The translations under genes were made by a program, and so were the position numbers. A stretch of DNA of 64,000 nucleotides from Chryseobacterium joostei (lineage in GTDB: Bacteria; Bacteroidota; Bacteroidia; Flavobacteriales; Weeksellaceae). Numbering within the stretch: position 1 is the stretch's first letter; the number at the start of each line of letters is the position of its first letter. The DNA lies in NCBI RefSeq assembly GCF_003815775.1, contig NZ_CP033926.1, positions 1,054,001 to 1,118,000 of the forward strand, read 5' to 3'. The notes below the pieces were generated by a model. That model had not been told where the DNA came from. It saw only the letters and a list, made by a program, of their open reading frames with translations, and made no database searches. Below, in pieces: positions 55,367 to 63,279 of this stretch.

Positions 55367-56264
55367 GGTTCATTCTAAGGGTATTTGGAGTCACTCCAGT
55401 TTGTTTTTTAAAGTAATTGGTAAAATAAGCAGGTTCTTCAAAACCCAATCCATAGGCTATTTCAGAAACATTCCAGTCTGTGTGGGTCAACAAGGCATTG
55501 GCTTCCTGAATAATTCGTCCTGTAATCTGCTGGCTAGTGGTTTTTCCTGTAATCTCTTTCACTGAGCGGTTTAAAGAGTTGACATGAATGGAAAGGCTCT
55601 GTGCGTAATCATTTGGGGTCTTTAGCTTTAAAAAGGCCTCTGGGCTATCAATCGGGAATTGTCTTTCCAGCAATTCCATAAATAAAGAAGCTACTCTTTG
55701 TGATGCATTCTGGTAAGGCTCAAAAGTTTCTGCCGGATGCATTCTCATCGTTTCATGAATCATCAGATGAAGATAGGCCCTAAGCATATCATATTTATGG
55801 ATGTAATCGGACTGAATTTCCGTCATCATTTTGGTATACAAATCCGAAAGTATTTCCTGCTGTTCTTCCTCCACAAAGAAAACCGGAGTTCCGCCAATCT
55901 TAAAAAGCGGGGAATCCTGAAGGTTTCCCAGACGGCTTCCATTCTGCAAAAACTGCTCTGTAAAAAGGCAAAACCAACCTTTCTGATCTTCATCATCAGC
56001 CTCCCAGGAGTAAGGAACAATAGGATTGGAAAACAGCAATGCGGGACGATCCACCTGAATCCACTTATCAGCATAATGAAGCTTTCCTTTTCCTATGATT
56101 AATGAAATTTTATAATAATCTCTTCTGCTATAGGGAGACAATAAAGAGCAAGACTCTCTTGAGAAAACATTAAAGTGCCCCATTCCACTCGCTCCAATAC
56201 ATTGCAACACCTGATCAGGAGCATTTCTTTCATAAAAACCGCTTAGTGATTCTGTTGATTCCAT
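55359..56264 (-). CDS. AraC-family transcriptional regulator
   Basis: 301 residues. The N-terminal part is a cupin-like ligand domain; the C-terminal about 100 residues contain two helix-turn-helix motifs, ending with WNVSEIAYGLGFEEPAYFTNYFKKQTGVTPNTLR, the classical AraC signature. It probably controls the aldo/keto reductase downstream, because an identical 17-base element lies in front of both. It is the first gene of this three-gene minus-strand run. Confidence 0.92.
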   Translation of the reverse strand: MESTESLSGFYERNAPDQVLQCIGASGMGHFNVFSRESCSLLSPYSRRDYYKISLIIGKGKLHYADKWIQVDRPALLFSNPIVPYSWEADDEDQKGWFCLFTEQFLQNGSRLGNLQDSPLFKIGGTPVFFVEEEQQEILSDLYTKMMTEIQSDYIHKYDMLRAYLHLMIHETMRMHPAETFEPYQNASQRVASLFMELLERQFPIDSPEAFLKLKTPNDYAQSLSIHVNSLNRSVKEITGKTTSQQITGRIIQEANALLTHTDWNVSEIAYGLGFEEPAYFTNYFKKQTGVTPNTLRMNLV

Positions 56265-56273
56265 CTATCAAAG

Positions 56274-56290
56274 TTATAAAATTCAAACAA
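56274..56290 (-). promoter_or_regulatory. 17-base element at AraC regulator promoter
   Basis: TTATAAAATTCAAACAA, an exact copy of 55350-55366, lies 9 bases before the regulator start, suggesting autoregulation. A 17-base exact match in two promoter regions of one small cluster is unlikely by chance, though both are AT rich. Confidence 0.5.
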
Positions 56291-56406
56291 ATTAATTCAT
56301 AAAATTATTTTTTAACACTTGTATGCCAATAATAATTTTTACCCATAAAAAAGGCCGACACGAATGCCAGCCAATTTAATAGTGAATATATATAGTTGAT
56401 AATGGT

Positions 56407-56859
56407 CTAATCCCAATCACCATGATGCCCATGATGCTTATTTTGTTTTTTATAATATTTAGAACGTTCTTTATAGTATTTCTCTTGTTGTTTACGATAT
56501 TTTTTATAGTCGTTCTTATTTCTTCCGTATACAATTACAGGATTTTGTCCTTTATAATATTTCTTTTTAAAGAGGATATATTTTTCTCTTCCCAGAATTC
56601 TTTCCAGCTCTGAATATCGGTCTCCTCTCCATCTTCCCGGATCTACAACATACGCTCTGTTCCATGAATCATAATCACGGTATCTGTCATTCAATACATA
56701 AATTTGATCGGCCTGCCCTCTGGAAAGCAGCAGATCTGCGACTACCGTTTGCCAGTTAACATCGGCAATACTTCTTCTGTAGTCATTATAATAGTCTGAT
56801 TGGGCATAGCTCATACTGAACGTTCCAATCAAAAATAAGGTTAACAATAACTTTTTCAT
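56407..56859 (-). CDS. Secreted small basic protein with His-rich tail
   Basis: 150 residues with a Sec signal (cleavage after SYA, before Q). The mature protein has LLLSRGQADQIYVLNDRYRDYDSWNR and RYSELERILGREKYILFKKKYYKGQ, helical segments with many Tyr, Arg and Lys, then a long Lys/Tyr tail ending KHHGHHGDWD. The His-rich end could bind metal. No family is recognised with certainty. It is monocistronic. Confidence 0.6.
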   Translation of the reverse strand: MKKLLLTLFLIGTFSMSYAQSDYYNDYRRSIADVNWQTVVADLLLSRGQADQIYVLNDRYRDYDSWNRAYVVDPGRWRGDRYSELERILGREKYILFKKKYYKGQNPVIVYGRNKNDYKKYRKQQEKYYKERSKYYKKQNKHHGHHGDWD

Positions 56860-57351
56860 TTCATTCCTCTTTTAAATTAAACAAGATGACATAGTCAATA
56901 AAAGTGCCAATAATTAAAAGGAATTGCCAATAATTGTTAATAAAAACCATAAATAACTGATTATCTTTTAAATAATTTTATAAATTATTTATTTTATCCG
57001 TTGAATAAATCCCGATTACATTCCTCTTATTTTTCTTAAACAGTTAGGATACAGATACCAAGTTTCAATGCTCAAAGTGCTAATTTTGATGCATTTAAGC
57101 CTGTGATAAAGCCAAATGAGTTTTATTCATTTACTTGACCAGATTAAAACTTATTATATTGAAATTTAATAATGAAAAAACTTAACCCCAGCACAATTTT
57201 TAAATTTCTTACTATTGATAATTATATTTATAAAATTCGTTAAGATTCCCGGAAACTATCATTTCATATCAATTAATTTTGTAATTTTAATGGAGAGAAC
57301 ACTTTCGGGAGTTCTTTAAGTTATTTTTTAATCAACCAAATCTCAATAATT
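56860..57351. other. Long AT-rich intergenic region
   Basis: About 490 bases between divergent genes without a convincing ORF. TAATTTTG (57274-57281) matches the -7 box pattern for the plus-strand acetyltransferase gene. No stable hairpin or RNA gene is recognised. Confidence 0.35.
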
Positions 57352-57639
57352 ATGGAAAGTATAAAATTTATGGTATCTCCATATCAGGATGAATTACAGC
57401 TACTCCTTGATGGGCAAAAAGCAGGTTATATGTCCATAAAGGTTGATGGAAGACTGCTCATTGTTTATTACACCAAGCTTGACGAAGAGCATGAGGGAAA
57501 AGGCTATGCTAAGCTTCTGCTGGATGAATTGGTACGCTATGCAGAGGAAAAAGATTTGCTTGTAGACCCGGAATGTGATTTTGTACGCCAGCAGTTTGAA
57601 AACCATCCCGCAAGGTACAAAGACATTTGGCATGCCTAA
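57352..57639 (+). CDS. Small GNAT-family N-acetyltransferase (YjdJ-type)
   Basis: 95 residues, the short GNAT type sometimes called acetyltransf_CG. The acetyl-CoA binding loop is EGKGYAKLLLDELVRYAEE and the Cys-containing DPECDFVRQQFENHPARYKDIW region is typical of the family. Substrate is unknown. It ends one base before the stop of the convergent metallo-hydrolase gene. Confidence 0.87.
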   Translation: MESIKFMVSPYQDELQLLLDGQKAGYMSIKVDGRLLIVYYTKLDEEHEGKGYAKLLLDELVRYAEEKDLLVDPECDFVRQQFENHPARYKDIWHA

Positions 57640-58758
57640 TCAGTCTTCCCACCAGACTGTAAACTGTTGATTTGAATTATTTAGATCAACCACCTCTCCA
57701 ATCATCGGAGTAAGGATGTCTAGATTTTGTTCTTTTCCAAGGCTGGTTATCTTTTGTAAAGGCTCATTCCAAGGGTGAAGTGCCAGTGCAAATTTTGCAG
57801 CATGAACCGGAATTATTTTTTTCGCATTAATATCTATACTTGCCTGAATTACATCTTCCGGTAATGTATGAATATATCTCCATGCCTCTCCGTATTGCCC
57901 GTTTTCAAGAATAGCATAGTTAAAAGGACCATATTTTTCCCCAATCATCTTAAAATGGGAATCATAACCGCTGTCTCCACCCAAAAAGATTTTCTTTGTG
58001 GGTGTTTCCAGTACATAGGAAGCCCAAAGGGTGTCATTCTGCCTTACTCTTCTTCCTGAAAAGTGCCTTGCAGGAGTAAAGGCAATTTTTATATTATTCT
58101 TCAGTTCTACTTCTGCACCCCATTCTTCTTCAATAAGCTGGTTTTCTTTATATCCCCATCTTTCCAGGTGTACCCCCACTCCCAATGGAACAATAGCCTT
58201 ATGCGTTCGATCTCTGATGGATTGCACTGTAGGATAATCCAAATGGTCAAAATGATCGTGGGTAATTATCAAATAATCTAGTTCCGGAATATCTTCTGGT
58301 TTATAGATATCCGATCCTTTAAATGCCTTATTAAAATATTTAAATGGTGATCCGTATAAACTCAATACCGGATCTATAAGAAAAGACACCCCATCGGTCT
58401 GTAAATAATAGGATGAATGGCCCAGCCAAATAAAAACATCAGTGTTTTTATCAATAGCTCTCAAATCTGTATGAATGGATGGAATTCTTTTCAAGGGTTT
58501 CAGTAGCGGGTGCTTTTTTCCTAAAAAGAAATCGTAGGTAACTTTTGACATTTTGTAGCCCTCAGCAATAGAGGGTGTATAACTAATATTATGAAACTGC
58601 TTATTTCTATACAGCTTTGACTGCTTCATACGTTCCAGCCTCTTTCCTTTTGGGACACCACCAAATGGTTTTCCGTTTATCACGATAAAGTAGGTTACTA
58701 TCAATAGTGCTGCAATCGTAATAATCCAATAATATATCATTAGTAAAAAAATAATCAT
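57640..58758 (-). CDS. Membrane-anchored MBL-fold hydrolase (UlaG/NAPE-PLD-like)
   Basis: 372 residues (start 58758, or the third ATG at 58740). One N-terminal transmembrane helix (about 8-27) is followed by a metallo-beta-lactamase fold: WLGHSSYYLQTDG, ligand motif IITHDHFDHLDYP, ARHFSGR, GGDSGYD and PVHAAKFALALHPW. This order is typical of the UlaG-like and N-acyl-phosphatidylethanolamine phospholipase D-like branch; the substrate could be a lipid or a sugar lactone. It faces the acetyltransferase gene end to end, with no terminator between. Confidence 0.87.
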   Translation of the reverse strand: MIIFLLMIYYWIITIAALLIVTYFIVINGKPFGGVPKGKRLERMKQSKLYRNKQFHNISYTPSIAEGYKMSKVTYDFFLGKKHPLLKPLKRIPSIHTDLRAIDKNTDVFIWLGHSSYYLQTDGVSFLIDPVLSLYGSPFKYFNKAFKGSDIYKPEDIPELDYLIITHDHFDHLDYPTVQSIRDRTHKAIVPLGVGVHLERWGYKENQLIEEEWGAEVELKNNIKIAFTPARHFSGRRVRQNDTLWASYVLETPTKKIFLGGDSGYDSHFKMIGEKYGPFNYAILENGQYGEAWRYIHTLPEDVIQASIDINAKKIIPVHAAKFALALHPWNEPLQKITSLGKEQNLDILTPMIGEVVDLNNSNQQFTVWWED

Positions 58759-58916
58759 CCAAAGGTATCAACTTTTAGATTTACATGAAAATATGCGGTG
58801 TTTGGCTTTATTTTTTTAACTAAATTTATCATGTGTTTCAGAAAATTTATTATTCATTTAAGTGATGTTTAATTTTAAACTCTCTATTTTAGCACCTTAA
58901 AAAACTCAAAGGTATA

Positions 58917-60446
58917 TTGAAAAATTATTCGGCAATATTTATTCTGGCTATGCTTTCGTCGTGCGCTTCCATTAGAAGACACAATGAACAGCGGGCTTCA
59001 TGTATTCCTCCTGACCAGCTTAAAGAGGATGTAGACTATGCCTATGCAAAGCTACAACAGATGCATCCTCAATTGTACTGGTACATTCCCAAGCAGGAAT
59101 TGGAACATAAATTTGACAGTCTTAAGCAAACCCTTAATGAACCCCTTACTCCACTTCAGTTTTATTTTAAGTTTCAGCCGGTAATTGCTGGCATTCGTGA
59201 AGGACATCTTTCGTTAAGAATGCCAAGAAAAAAATTCACTAAAAAGGAAATAAAAAAGCTTGAGCATAAAAAAGGATTGTTTAGCCGCTTTGAATATTAC
59301 ATTTCTAATGATCAGATGTATATTATCCAAAACAATGATTTTATTGAAAACATCCAACCGGGAACTGAGATTCTATCCATCAACAATGTTCCTGTTTCAG
59401 ACTATATAAAAAAATATAGAAGCCTGATCAGCAGTGATGGCTATAATACTACGTTTCAGCCATACTTTTTAAAGGATTTATTTTTCAACTATTACACTGC
59501 AGAAAATGGACTTTCTGATAAGGCAACCATAGAAACTCTTTATAAAGGAGACAAGCATACTTATATTCTAAACAGGGAATCTAAATCTGATACCGATGTT
59601 GAAAAAGATAAGGAGATGAAGAAACGTACTGAGGACAAAAAACTGAATGACTATGTGGCTGCCAGCAATTCTTATAACCGAAGTTTTAAATTTTTGGATA
59701 AAGACAGTACCATTGCTTATATCAAAGTGAAAAGTTTTTCAAGAGAGTATTCTGAGGAATTTTATAAAAAGACATTTTCCAAAATCAAAAGTGCGAAGGC
59801 AAGTTACCTCATCATAGACGTTCGTAATAATTATGGGGGGTCTCTGTATGAAATTAATAATCTGTACTCTTATTTGACAGATAAACCTTTCACATTGATA
59901 AAACCATCTCAGGTTACATCGAGAGATGTTCCTTTAAGAACTAATTATTTCAGAAAAAGTACTCCTCTGGAATTTGCATTTAAAAGCATAGCATACCCCA
60001 GTTACTTTTTTGCTCAGGCTTTCAGTACGTATACAAAAGACGGGAAAGTTTTCTATAAAATGAAAGCTGATAAACCCACAAAACCTAATAAGGAAGCTTT
60101 CAACGGAAAGGTATTTGTACTCATCAACGGCGGAAGTTTCTCTGCTTCATCTATTATTACGGCAAAGCTTAAAAATGATAAAAGAGCAACCCTTGTAGGA
60201 GAAGAAACAGGAGGTGCCAATGATGGAACAGTAGCTGGCTTTTATTCTTATCAGAAACTTCCCAATTCTGAAATAAAATTTCCTATCGGACTGCTTCTTG
60301 TACAGCCTGACATCAATTTTTCAGATTCTAAAAAGGGAGTTGTTCCGGATGTAGTGGTTCATGAAAGCATGCAGGATATTATTGATAGAAAAGACCCGCA
60401 GCTGGATTGGATAATGAATGAAATTTCCAGGGAAAAGATAAATTGA
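58917..60446 (+). CDS. S41-family peptidase, lipoprotein
   Basis: 509 residues from a TTG start at 58917. The lipoprotein signal ends in LSSC. After a helical N-terminal region a small PDZ-like part (ENIQPGTEILSINNVPVSDYIKKY) leads into the S41 tail-specific protease domain: YLIIDVRNNYGGSLYEINNLYSYL, then NGGSFSASSIITAKLKN with the likely nucleophile Ser near 409 and GEETGGANDG. It should degrade periplasmic proteins as a C-terminal processing-type peptidase. The TTG start lies after a long gap of 158 bases. Confidence 0.85.
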   Translation: MKNYSAIFILAMLSSCASIRRHNEQRASCIPPDQLKEDVDYAYAKLQQMHPQLYWYIPKQELEHKFDSLKQTLNEPLTPLQFYFKFQPVIAGIREGHLSLRMPRKKFTKKEIKKLEHKKGLFSRFEYYISNDQMYIIQNNDFIENIQPGTEILSINNVPVSDYIKKYRSLISSDGYNTTFQPYFLKDLFFNYYTAENGLSDKATIETLYKGDKHTYILNRESKSDTDVEKDKEMKKRTEDKKLNDYVAASNSYNRSFKFLDKDSTIAYIKVKSFSREYSEEFYKKTFSKIKSAKASYLIIDVRNNYGGSLYEINNLYSYLTDKPFTLIKPSQVTSRDVPLRTNYFRKSTPLEFAFKSIAYPSYFFAQAFSTYTKDGKVFYKMKADKPTKPNKEAFNGKVFVLINGGSFSASSIITAKLKNDKRATLVGEETGGANDGTVAGFYSYQKLPNSEIKFPIGLLLVQPDINFSDSKKGVVPDVVVHESMQDIIDRKDPQLDWIMNEISREKIN

Positions 60447-60521
60447 TTATTCAGGATTTGTCAATAATCGATATTTATTTGAGCATATGTAATTCAAAAT
60501 TGTTTTATATATATTATAAAT

Positions 60522-60554
60522 CAACTTCGGCGGGCTAAAAGCCCGCCGAAGTTG
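60522..60554. repeat. 14-bp perfect GC-rich hairpin, TAAAA loop
   Basis: CAACTTCGGCGGGC (60522-60535) is perfectly complementary to 60541-60554 around TAAAA. It lies 1 base past the minus-strand gene at 60556 and 75 bases past the S41 stop, so it probably ends both. GC content is far above the flanks. Confidence 0.7.
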
Positions 60555-60555
60555 T

Positions 60556-61146
60556 TTATCCTTTTAATTCTTCCAAAAGGGTTTCAATATGCTTGATATA
60601 TCTTCCATAATAACGGTAAAACCAAAATCTTCCACACACAAAAAGCAAGAATAATCCACCTATTACAGAACCAATTAATATGAGCGCAATTTTTACTTCT
60701 CCCAAAGGTTTTGGCCAGGGTATAAATTCTAATACAATAAGCATCTCGCACACAATAAACGGAGCAAAACTGATGTAATAAGACAGATAGTATTGCTTGT
60801 TCAGATTGAGCTGATTAACAAGATCCTTTAAGGATTCATACGTCTTAAGCTCTGTATTGCTGATATCGTTATACAGTTTAAAAAACTTGCTAAAAAAGAA
60901 AATGGTAACAATAAGCATTGAGGCAACTAAAACCGTTATATACAATTGTAATTTAAAGGGTTTACATAGTGAGCAAACCATAAATGCAAAAACAAAGATA
61001 GCAATGACCCACCAAAATTCTGCACGCATATTCTTACGTACTTTTTCAAGAGGAAGATTGATTTTATTTTTTTGTTCTATGCTAATTTCCGGAGTTTCAT
61101 CTACAATATCTTCATTCCAGGTATCTTTCAATTCATCTATATTCAT
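60556..61146 (-). CDS. Four-helix membrane protein paired with ECF sigma (copy A)
   Basis: 196 residues: a short charged N-terminus (NIDELKDTWNEDIVDETPEIS), helices near residues 42-60, 68-87, 123-143 and 152-172, and a Arg/Tyr-rich tail YRYYGRYIKHIETLLEELKG. It is clearly homologous to 61793-62608 (same TPEISxEx start, same YYISFxPF, same YGRYIxxIxxLxxEL end). Being 12 bases after the sigma gene, it is a probable anti-sigma or signal-transducing partner. Confidence 0.7.
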   Translation of the reverse strand: MNIDELKDTWNEDIVDETPEISIEQKNKINLPLEKVRKNMRAEFWWVIAIFVFAFMVCSLCKPFKLQLYITVLVASMLIVTIFFFSKFFKLYNDISNTELKTYESLKDLVNQLNLNKQYYLSYYISFAPFIVCEMLIVLEFIPWPKPLGEVKIALILIGSVIGGLFLLFVCGRFWFYRYYGRYIKHIETLLEELKG

Positions 61147-61158
61147 TGGATTACTGAT

Positions 61159-61668
61159 TTAATGGTTGTTAATTCTATGTTGGCTTAAGATATCTTTAAG
61201 TTTATTTTTTGCGCGGTTCATTTTCACTCTTACATTTCCCTCTGAGATTCCCATTTCCTCAGCAATCTGCTTCCCTGAAAAATCCTCAAGATAATAGAAT
61301 ATAAAGGCTTTATCAATTGGGTTAAGTTTATGGATGGCTTTATACATCTCTGCCAAACGTTCTTCCTTTCCATAGTCATAATCTTCCTGAAAGACAACAT
61401 AATTGGAAAGATCTTCATTACCAATAAAGCTTCTTCTTTTATCCGTTTTAAGGAAAATAATGGCTGTATTTAAGGCAATTCTGTATAACCAGGTAGAAAA
61501 TTCACTCTGCTCTCTGAAGCTCGGATATGCCTTCCAAATCTGATAAGTAATTTCCTGAAAAAGATCATCCTGATCGTCTTTTTCAGACATATACATTTTG
61601 GAAATCTTAAAAATGATTCCCTTATGTTTTTTAATCTTCTGAATAAACTCTTGCTCTAGTGAGATCAT
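61159..61668 (-). CDS. ECF sigma factor (copy A)
   Basis: 169 residues. Region 2: DDQDDLFQEITYQIWKAYPSF and STWLYRIALNTAIIFLKTDKRRSF; region 4: PIDKAFIFYYLEDFSGKQIAEEMGISEGNVRVKMNRAKNKL. It is a close paralogue of 62620-63129: matching KKHKGIIFKISKMYM start, identical spacing. It would direct transcription of a small regulon and probably its own operon. A GTAACA..T-run motif lies at 61696-61714 upstream. Confidence 0.9.
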   Translation of the reverse strand: MISLEQEFIQKIKKHKGIIFKISKMYMSEKDDQDDLFQEITYQIWKAYPSFREQSEFSTWLYRIALNTAIIFLKTDKRRSFIGNEDLSNYVVFQEDYDYGKEERLAEMYKAIHKLNPIDKAFIFYYLEDFSGKQIAEEMGISEGNVRVKMNRAKNKLKDILSQHRINNH

Positions 61669-61695
61669 AGCTTGCTACTCTATAGAGTTAGTTTT

Positions 61696-61714
61696 CGTTT
61701 AAAAAAATTGTTAC
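61696..61714 (-). promoter_or_regulatory. GTAAC-type element before sigma copy A
   Basis: On the minus strand GTAACAATTTTTTTAAACG, 27 bases before the sigma start. It resembles GTGACGTTTTTTAACG at the same position before copy B (63153-63168) and the GTAAC -35 core of some Bacteroidota ECF promoters. An autoregulatory promoter is inferred. Confidence 0.4.
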
Positions 61715-61738
61715 AGGGAAATATTCAAAAAAATAAAA

Positions 61739-61762
61739 ACCCGATAGAAAAGTCTGTCGGGT
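61739..61762 (-). terminator. Terminator after copy B cassette
   Basis: On the minus strand ACCCGACAGA pairs with TCTATCGGGT (one G-U), followed by TTTTATTTTT. It lies 30 bases past the stop of the membrane partner of copy B. Confidence 0.75.
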
Positions 61763-61792
61763 CTGTATTTTTAGTGGGTAATATTTCAATCT

Positions 61793-62608
61793 TTAATTCA
61801 ACCTGTTTAATGCTCTTTGTAGTGTCATTATATTGATTAAGTCCAGCTTGGCTCCGATAATAATGATGATTAAAAGAACCAATGTCAGAAACAAAATAAT
61901 AAAAATGTATACGGATACAAACCATATCACTGTATTCAGGATATTCCCTTTGATTCCTAATTTGTTCATGAAAAACTTCTGGGATCGCTCAAACCAGGTC
62001 TTTTTCTTTACAGTCCTAGGCTGCACTTCCACTCCATTAAGCTCATCTATTAAAAGTACTACATCATCTATATATCTTCCATACATATAATAGATCCAGT
62101 ATTTGATAATAAAGCATACAAGCAGCAATGTAATCAGAAAACTAATCCCGAAAATCGCCAGATTATATTCCATATCAAAATGAAAATTAATCTTGATCAG
62201 GGATAATAGAAAAGCAAGTGGAATGTAGGAAATATAATAGGAAATGTAAATTTCTTTCGATATAAGCAATTGGGTTTTAAGGTTAAACAGATCATAATTT
62301 GTATTAATGCTGTTTTTTTGAAGCAATTTATAAAGCTTAAGAAAGCGGGAATAAAAGTAAACTATAAAAACAATAGTCAGAGCCGTGACAAATATTGAAA
62401 TAGTTGTAATATTAGAGTCTGTGGAAGCAAATGGAAAACCAGTAAGAAGCAAGGGCAATGTTACAACCATAAGCCAAAACTCGGTTTTCATATTTATTTT
62501 CAACATCTGAATAGGAGAATGAATCTCACGTTGTTTTTCCAGGGAAATTTCAGGAGGATCCTGCCCTGTATCTTTATTCCAAAGTTCTTTAAAGTTGTCT
62601 AACTCCAT
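61793..62608 (-). CDS. Four-helix membrane protein paired with ECF sigma (copy B)
   Basis: 271 residues: same layout as the copy A partner (ELDNFKELWNKDTGQDPPEIS, helices near 45-65, 68-90, 124-145, 150-172, then YMYGRYIDDVVLLIDELNG), but with an added C-terminal part of about 75 residues holding two more hydrophobic stretches (about 225-250). The extension distinguishes the copies and could give a separate sensing role. It is 11 bases after the sigma gene copy B. Confidence 0.7.
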   Translation of the reverse strand: MELDNFKELWNKDTGQDPPEISLEKQREIHSPIQMLKINMKTEFWLMVVTLPLLLTGFPFASTDSNITTISIFVTALTIVFIVYFYSRFLKLYKLLQKNSINTNYDLFNLKTQLLISKEIYISYYISYIPLAFLLSLIKINFHFDMEYNLAIFGISFLITLLLVCFIIKYWIYYMYGRYIDDVVLLIDELNGVEVQPRTVKKKTWFERSQKFFMNKLGIKGNILNTVIWFVSVYIFIILFLTLVLLIIIIIGAKLDLINIMTLQRALNRLN

Positions 62609-62619
62609 AGTTTAATCTA

Positions 62620-63129
62620 TTAATTTGAACCCGTACCTTGCTTAGCAATGATCTCCTTTAGCCTTTCTTTCGCTCTTTTAAGCTTCACCCTTGCGTTCAC
62701 TTCCGTAATTCCCAATTGGCAGGCAATTTCTCTTCCCGAAAAATCTTCTAAAAAGAAAAAAATCAAAGCTTTATCAATAGGGCTCAGCTGATGAATAGCC
62801 TCATACATCAGCTTCATATTCTTATCATCCGTATCATTATAAGGTTCCTGCCTCGCATTGAGTCCATCAATGTCTTGATTCTGTATAAAACTACGTTTTT
62901 TTTCACTTCGCAAAAATACAATTGCTGTGTTTAGCGCAGTTCTGTACAGCCATGTTGAGAAATCACTCCTCTTTTGAAAATCGCCATATGATTTCCAGGC
63001 TTGGTAAATAATCTCCTGATAGAGATCATTTTGGTCGTCCTTATTATCCATATACATTTTAGAGATCTTGAAAACAACACCTTTGTGCTTTTCAATTTTC
63101 TCTAAAAATTCTTTTTCGGGTGAAGACAT
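62620..63129 (-). CDS. ECF sigma factor (copy B)
   Basis: 169 residues: DDQNDLYQEIIYQAWKSYGDF and STWLYRTALNTAIVFLRSEKKRSF in region 2, and PIDKALIFFFLEDFSGREIACQLGITEVNARVKLKRAKERL in region 4. It has the same length and opening as copy A. Together with the partner gene the unit is a tandem duplication. A GTGACGTTTTTTAACG element lies 24 bases upstream. Confidence 0.9.
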   Translation of the reverse strand: MSSPEKEFLEKIEKHKGVVFKISKMYMDNKDDQNDLYQEIIYQAWKSYGDFQKRSDFSTWLYRTALNTAIVFLRSEKKRSFIQNQDIDGLNARQEPYNDTDDKNMKLMYEAIHQLSPIDKALIFFFLEDFSGREIACQLGITEVNARVKLKRAKERLKEIIAKQGTGSN

Positions 63130-63152
63130 GATTTACACTAATCCTTGGGAAA

Positions 63153-63168
63153 CGTTAAAAAACGTCAC
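63153..63168 (-). promoter_or_regulatory. GTGAC-type element before sigma copy B
   Basis: On the minus strand GTGACGTTTTTTAACG, 23 bases before the sigma start, similar to 61696-61714 before copy A. It also contains ACGTT/AACGT half-palindromes. Confidence 0.4.
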
Positions 63169-63208
63169 CTTATTATAACACAATACTCAAATTTCTGCCT
63201 TTAAGTTA

Positions 63209-63248
63209 AAAAATCCTTAAAAAACAAAAGCGTTTATTAAGGATTTTT
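63209..63248 (-). terminator. Terminator of the aldehyde dehydrogenase gene
   Basis: On the minus strand AAAAATCCTTAA pairs with TTAAGGATTTTT around a 16-base loop. It lies 31 bases past the stop of the gene at 63280. Confidence 0.65.
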
Positions 63249-63279
63249 ATTTTATGTTAAATACAAATCAAGATACGAA

